Below are positions 22,953 to 24,412 of a DNA stretch of 24,412 nucleotides, piece after piece. The stretch is from an uncultured Lachnospiraceae bacterium (GTDB lineage: Bacteria; Bacillota; Clostridia; Lachnospirales; Lachnospiraceae). The notes under the pieces are model-generated. The model did no database searches and was not told the origin of the DNA. It saw only the letters and a program-made list of their open reading frames with translations. Every line of letters begins with the position of its first letter. Within the stretch, counting starts at the first letter, position 1. The stretch is taken from contig CAJUDY010000050.1 in NCBI GenBank assembly GCA_910584945.1, positions 1-24,412 of the forward strand, in the 5' to 3' direction. The translations under genes and the position numbers were made by a program.

Positions 22953-24251
22953 TCACCTCGCCTTTCGATTGCTCTCTATTTTTACATGAATGCCGTCCTG
23001 CACCAGTTTGCGGAAGAACAGCCGTTCCACGTCCGCCTCCACGATACTGCTGGCAAAGCTGATGCTTAAATTCTCCTTATAGCTGACGACCGCGCAGTTG
23101 GTCCGGGCGGAGAAGGGCTGTCCCATCAGCACATCGAACCGCTCGATCTGCTCCTCCATCTCTTTCGGCGTCTCCACAATCCCCAGATTCGTAAGCCCCG
23201 CACTGGACTGCTTGTCCTGTACTCTCTTATAGAACTGCCGGACCACAAAATCCTTCATAAAAAGGGGCACAATCCGAATCAGAGGATTTTTCGTCACCAC
23301 GGCATTCGTGGTGATATCCGCATTCAGAAACTTATTGTTGATATAATAACGCATATAGTGATGCACCTGCAGAAGAATCTCCTCAAACGTATAGTCTCCC
23401 ATCCTGGGATCGACGGACGGATACACCATGGTGATAAAGTTCCGAAGAGTTTTTGAAGGAAAGAATCTCCTAAGGTTCACCGGCATGGCGATGGACACCG
23501 GAAGCTCCCGGAATACCCGGTCTTCCTTCTGCTTTTGTAAAAGCGCCCCAAGAAGCACCGCGTTCAGATATTCTGTCACCGATACCCGATACTGCTTCGC
23601 CACAGAGCACACCTCTTTCACCGGCAGAATCCCGGTGATGATATTCAGGGTATAGAAGGGTTCTTTCGTCCCCCGAATCCGGTAGGTCTTCTCCCGGCTT
23701 CTGGGCGGGCGGACTTTAGAGCTGGCATAACGGATATAGGCGTCCTCCAGTTCCTCCGGGTCCGGTTCTTCATAAAGGTCCAGGACGCCCTGTCCCACAG
23801 GAACCGGATGTCCCTTCAGGCGCAGATAGACCGCCGTCATGGTCCGCAGAAGATACATGGCACCGCCTCCGTCCGACAGGGAATGAAAGACCTCCAGGGA
23901 TATCCGGTTTTCATAATAATAGATCCGGATCAGATACTGACCGCTGTCGTGAAAAGACATGGGCATACAGGGATTCACAATGTCCGGCTCCACGAAAGGT
24001 CCCGGACGTCTGTTGGGCTCCAGATATCGCCAGAAGACGCCTTTACGCATGGATACCTGAAAGGTGGGAAAACGCGGCAGGGTCTGATCCACCGCCTTTT
24101 GCAACAGATCCGGTTCTATCTTTTCCTTTAAGACCACCGAGAGCCGGTAAACGGAAGAAAAATTTCTCCTTTGCAATGTTGGATATACGATCGCCGACAA
24201 ATCCAGGCGATACCAGGTTGCTTTTTCGTCTTTGCTCATTTTTTTCGTCAT
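22953..24251 (-). CDS. Condensation-domain-like acyltransferase (alcohol acetyltransferase-type)
   Basis: A 432-residue protein of the CoA-dependent acyltransferase/condensation fold. The catalytic HxxxDG motif is H123-SLS-D127-G128, and a second-half structural block reads PVSIAMPVNLRRFFPSKTLRNF near 265-290, resembling the conserved N-x-R region of the fold. It stands alone with no carrier protein or adenylation domain, so it is probably not a classic nonribosomal peptide enzyme; an acyl transfer to a lipid, alcohol or glycan is more likely. It is first in a two-gene operon with the zinc-ribbon membrane protein. Neither the ATG at 24251 nor the in-frame ATG at 24239 has a visible ribosome site, and a TATACT (24258-24263) sits only seven bases upstream. 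Confidence 0.75.
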   Translation of the reverse strand: MTKKMSKDEKATWYRLDLSAIVYPTLQRRNFSSVYRLSVVLKEKIEPDLLQKAVDQTLPRFPTFQVSMRKGVFWRYLEPNRRPGPFVEPDIVNPCMPMSFHDSGQYLIRIYYYENRISLEVFHSLSDGGGAMYLLRTMTAVYLRLKGHPVPVGQGVLDLYEEPDPEELEDAYIRYASSKVRPPRSREKTYRIRGTKEPFYTLNIITGILPVKEVCSVAKQYRVSVTEYLNAVLLGALLQKQKEDRVFRELPVSIAMPVNLRRFFPSKTLRNFITMVYPSVDPRMGDYTFEEILLQVHHYMRYYINNKFLNADITTNAVVTKNPLIRIVPLFMKDFVVRQFYKRVQDKQSSAGLTNLGIVETPKEMEEQIERFDVLMGQPFSARTNCAVVSYKENLSISFASSIVEADVERLFFRKLVQDGIHVKIESNRKAR

Positions 24252-24274
24252 ATTTTCAGTATATCATTATTTTC

Positions 24275-24303
24275 TTGGGTTTCCTATAAAAATATGTTAA
24301 AAT
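24275..24303 (+). promoter_or_regulatory. Plus-strand promoter at the right edge
   Basis: TTGGGT (24275-24280), a 17-base spacer and TAAAAT (24298-24303), divergent from the acyltransferase gene. Its transcript would begin at about 24310 and immediately enter the hairpin at 24317-24380. Confidence 0.55.
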
Positions 24304-24316
24304 GATCATGATACCA

Positions 24317-24380
24317 GGGTCAAAAGGTCAAAAAATCCGATGCAAGCTTGCTTGCAGGAGGATTTTTGAACTTGGGACCC
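24317..24380 (+). other. Structured RNA leader or palindromic intergenic element
   Basis: A nested inverted repeat. The outer arms are GGGTC (24317-24321) and GACCC (24376-24380), the middle arms TCAAAAAATCC (24328-24338) and GGATTTTTGA (24360-24369), and the apical stem TGCAAG/CTTGCA (24341-24356) has loop CTTG. No coding gene is visible from 24304 to the window end. It could be a leader RNA of a gene beyond the window or a dispersed palindromic repeat. Confidence 0.5.
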
Positions 24381-24412
24381 GCAAAAACACCGAAAAGCAG
24401 CCATTTTTCACA

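Noticed and set aside
1..24412. CRISPR array or tandem repeats
   Set aside because: No regularly spaced direct repeats of 20-40 bases were found anywhere in the window.

Overview
The window looks like chromosome from a low-to-mid GC Firmicute of class Clostridia, most probably a Lachnospiraceae-type gut anaerobe. The evidence is the clostridial two-subunit iron-sulfur serine dehydratase, the SigA-like promoters, strong GGAGG ribosome sites, a BceAB-type exporter paired with LytTR/GHKL regulators, and a zinc-ribbon/acyltransferase gene pair. The assignment is inference; there is no rRNA or other marker gene.

Layout. 1-730: a scrambled remnant of a large serine recombinase, with two pieces of the same kind of gene pointing at each other. 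733-3760 (minus): an amino-acid:cation symporter, sdaAB and sdaAA, which form a serine uptake and deamination operon. 3727-3980 (plus): a two-gene tRNA unit, Val(CAC) and Ala(CGC), with its own promoter and terminator. 4011-4145: a short relic of an AAA-ATPase-like (PF09820-type) gene. 4193-12044 (minus): the most distinctive block. A complete nickel/oligopeptide-type ABC importer (two permeases, two ATPases, a lipoprotein binding protein) is flanked on both sides by paralogous SAM-dependent methyltransferases, with a LysR regulator upstream. 12299-13529 (plus): a MarR regulator and a TauE/SafE exporter, divergent from lysR. 13538-15410 (minus): a GntR/ATPase/ABC-2 permease operon of YtrA type. 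15549-16886 (minus): a membrane-anchored GH3 enzyme. 17188-22228: a BceAB-like ATPase/permease pair divergent from a LytTR response regulator and GHKL kinase. 22245-24251 (minus): a condensation-domain-like acyltransferase and a zinc-ribbon membrane protein. 24275-24412: a plus-strand promoter that would transcribe a strongly structured leader running off the window.

Best candidate for something undescribed: the methyltransferase-flanked importer. Three promoters in this block (lysR, the first methyltransferase, and the first permease) carry the same C-tract box butted against the -35 hexamer. Two of them, 2 kb apart, also share three GGAAT boxes at identical spacing. This points to one dedicated regulator controlling the regulator gene, the methyltransferase and the importer. 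A methylated small molecule, perhaps a metal chelator, taken up or matured by this cassette is a testable idea, but the substrate cannot be read from the sequence.
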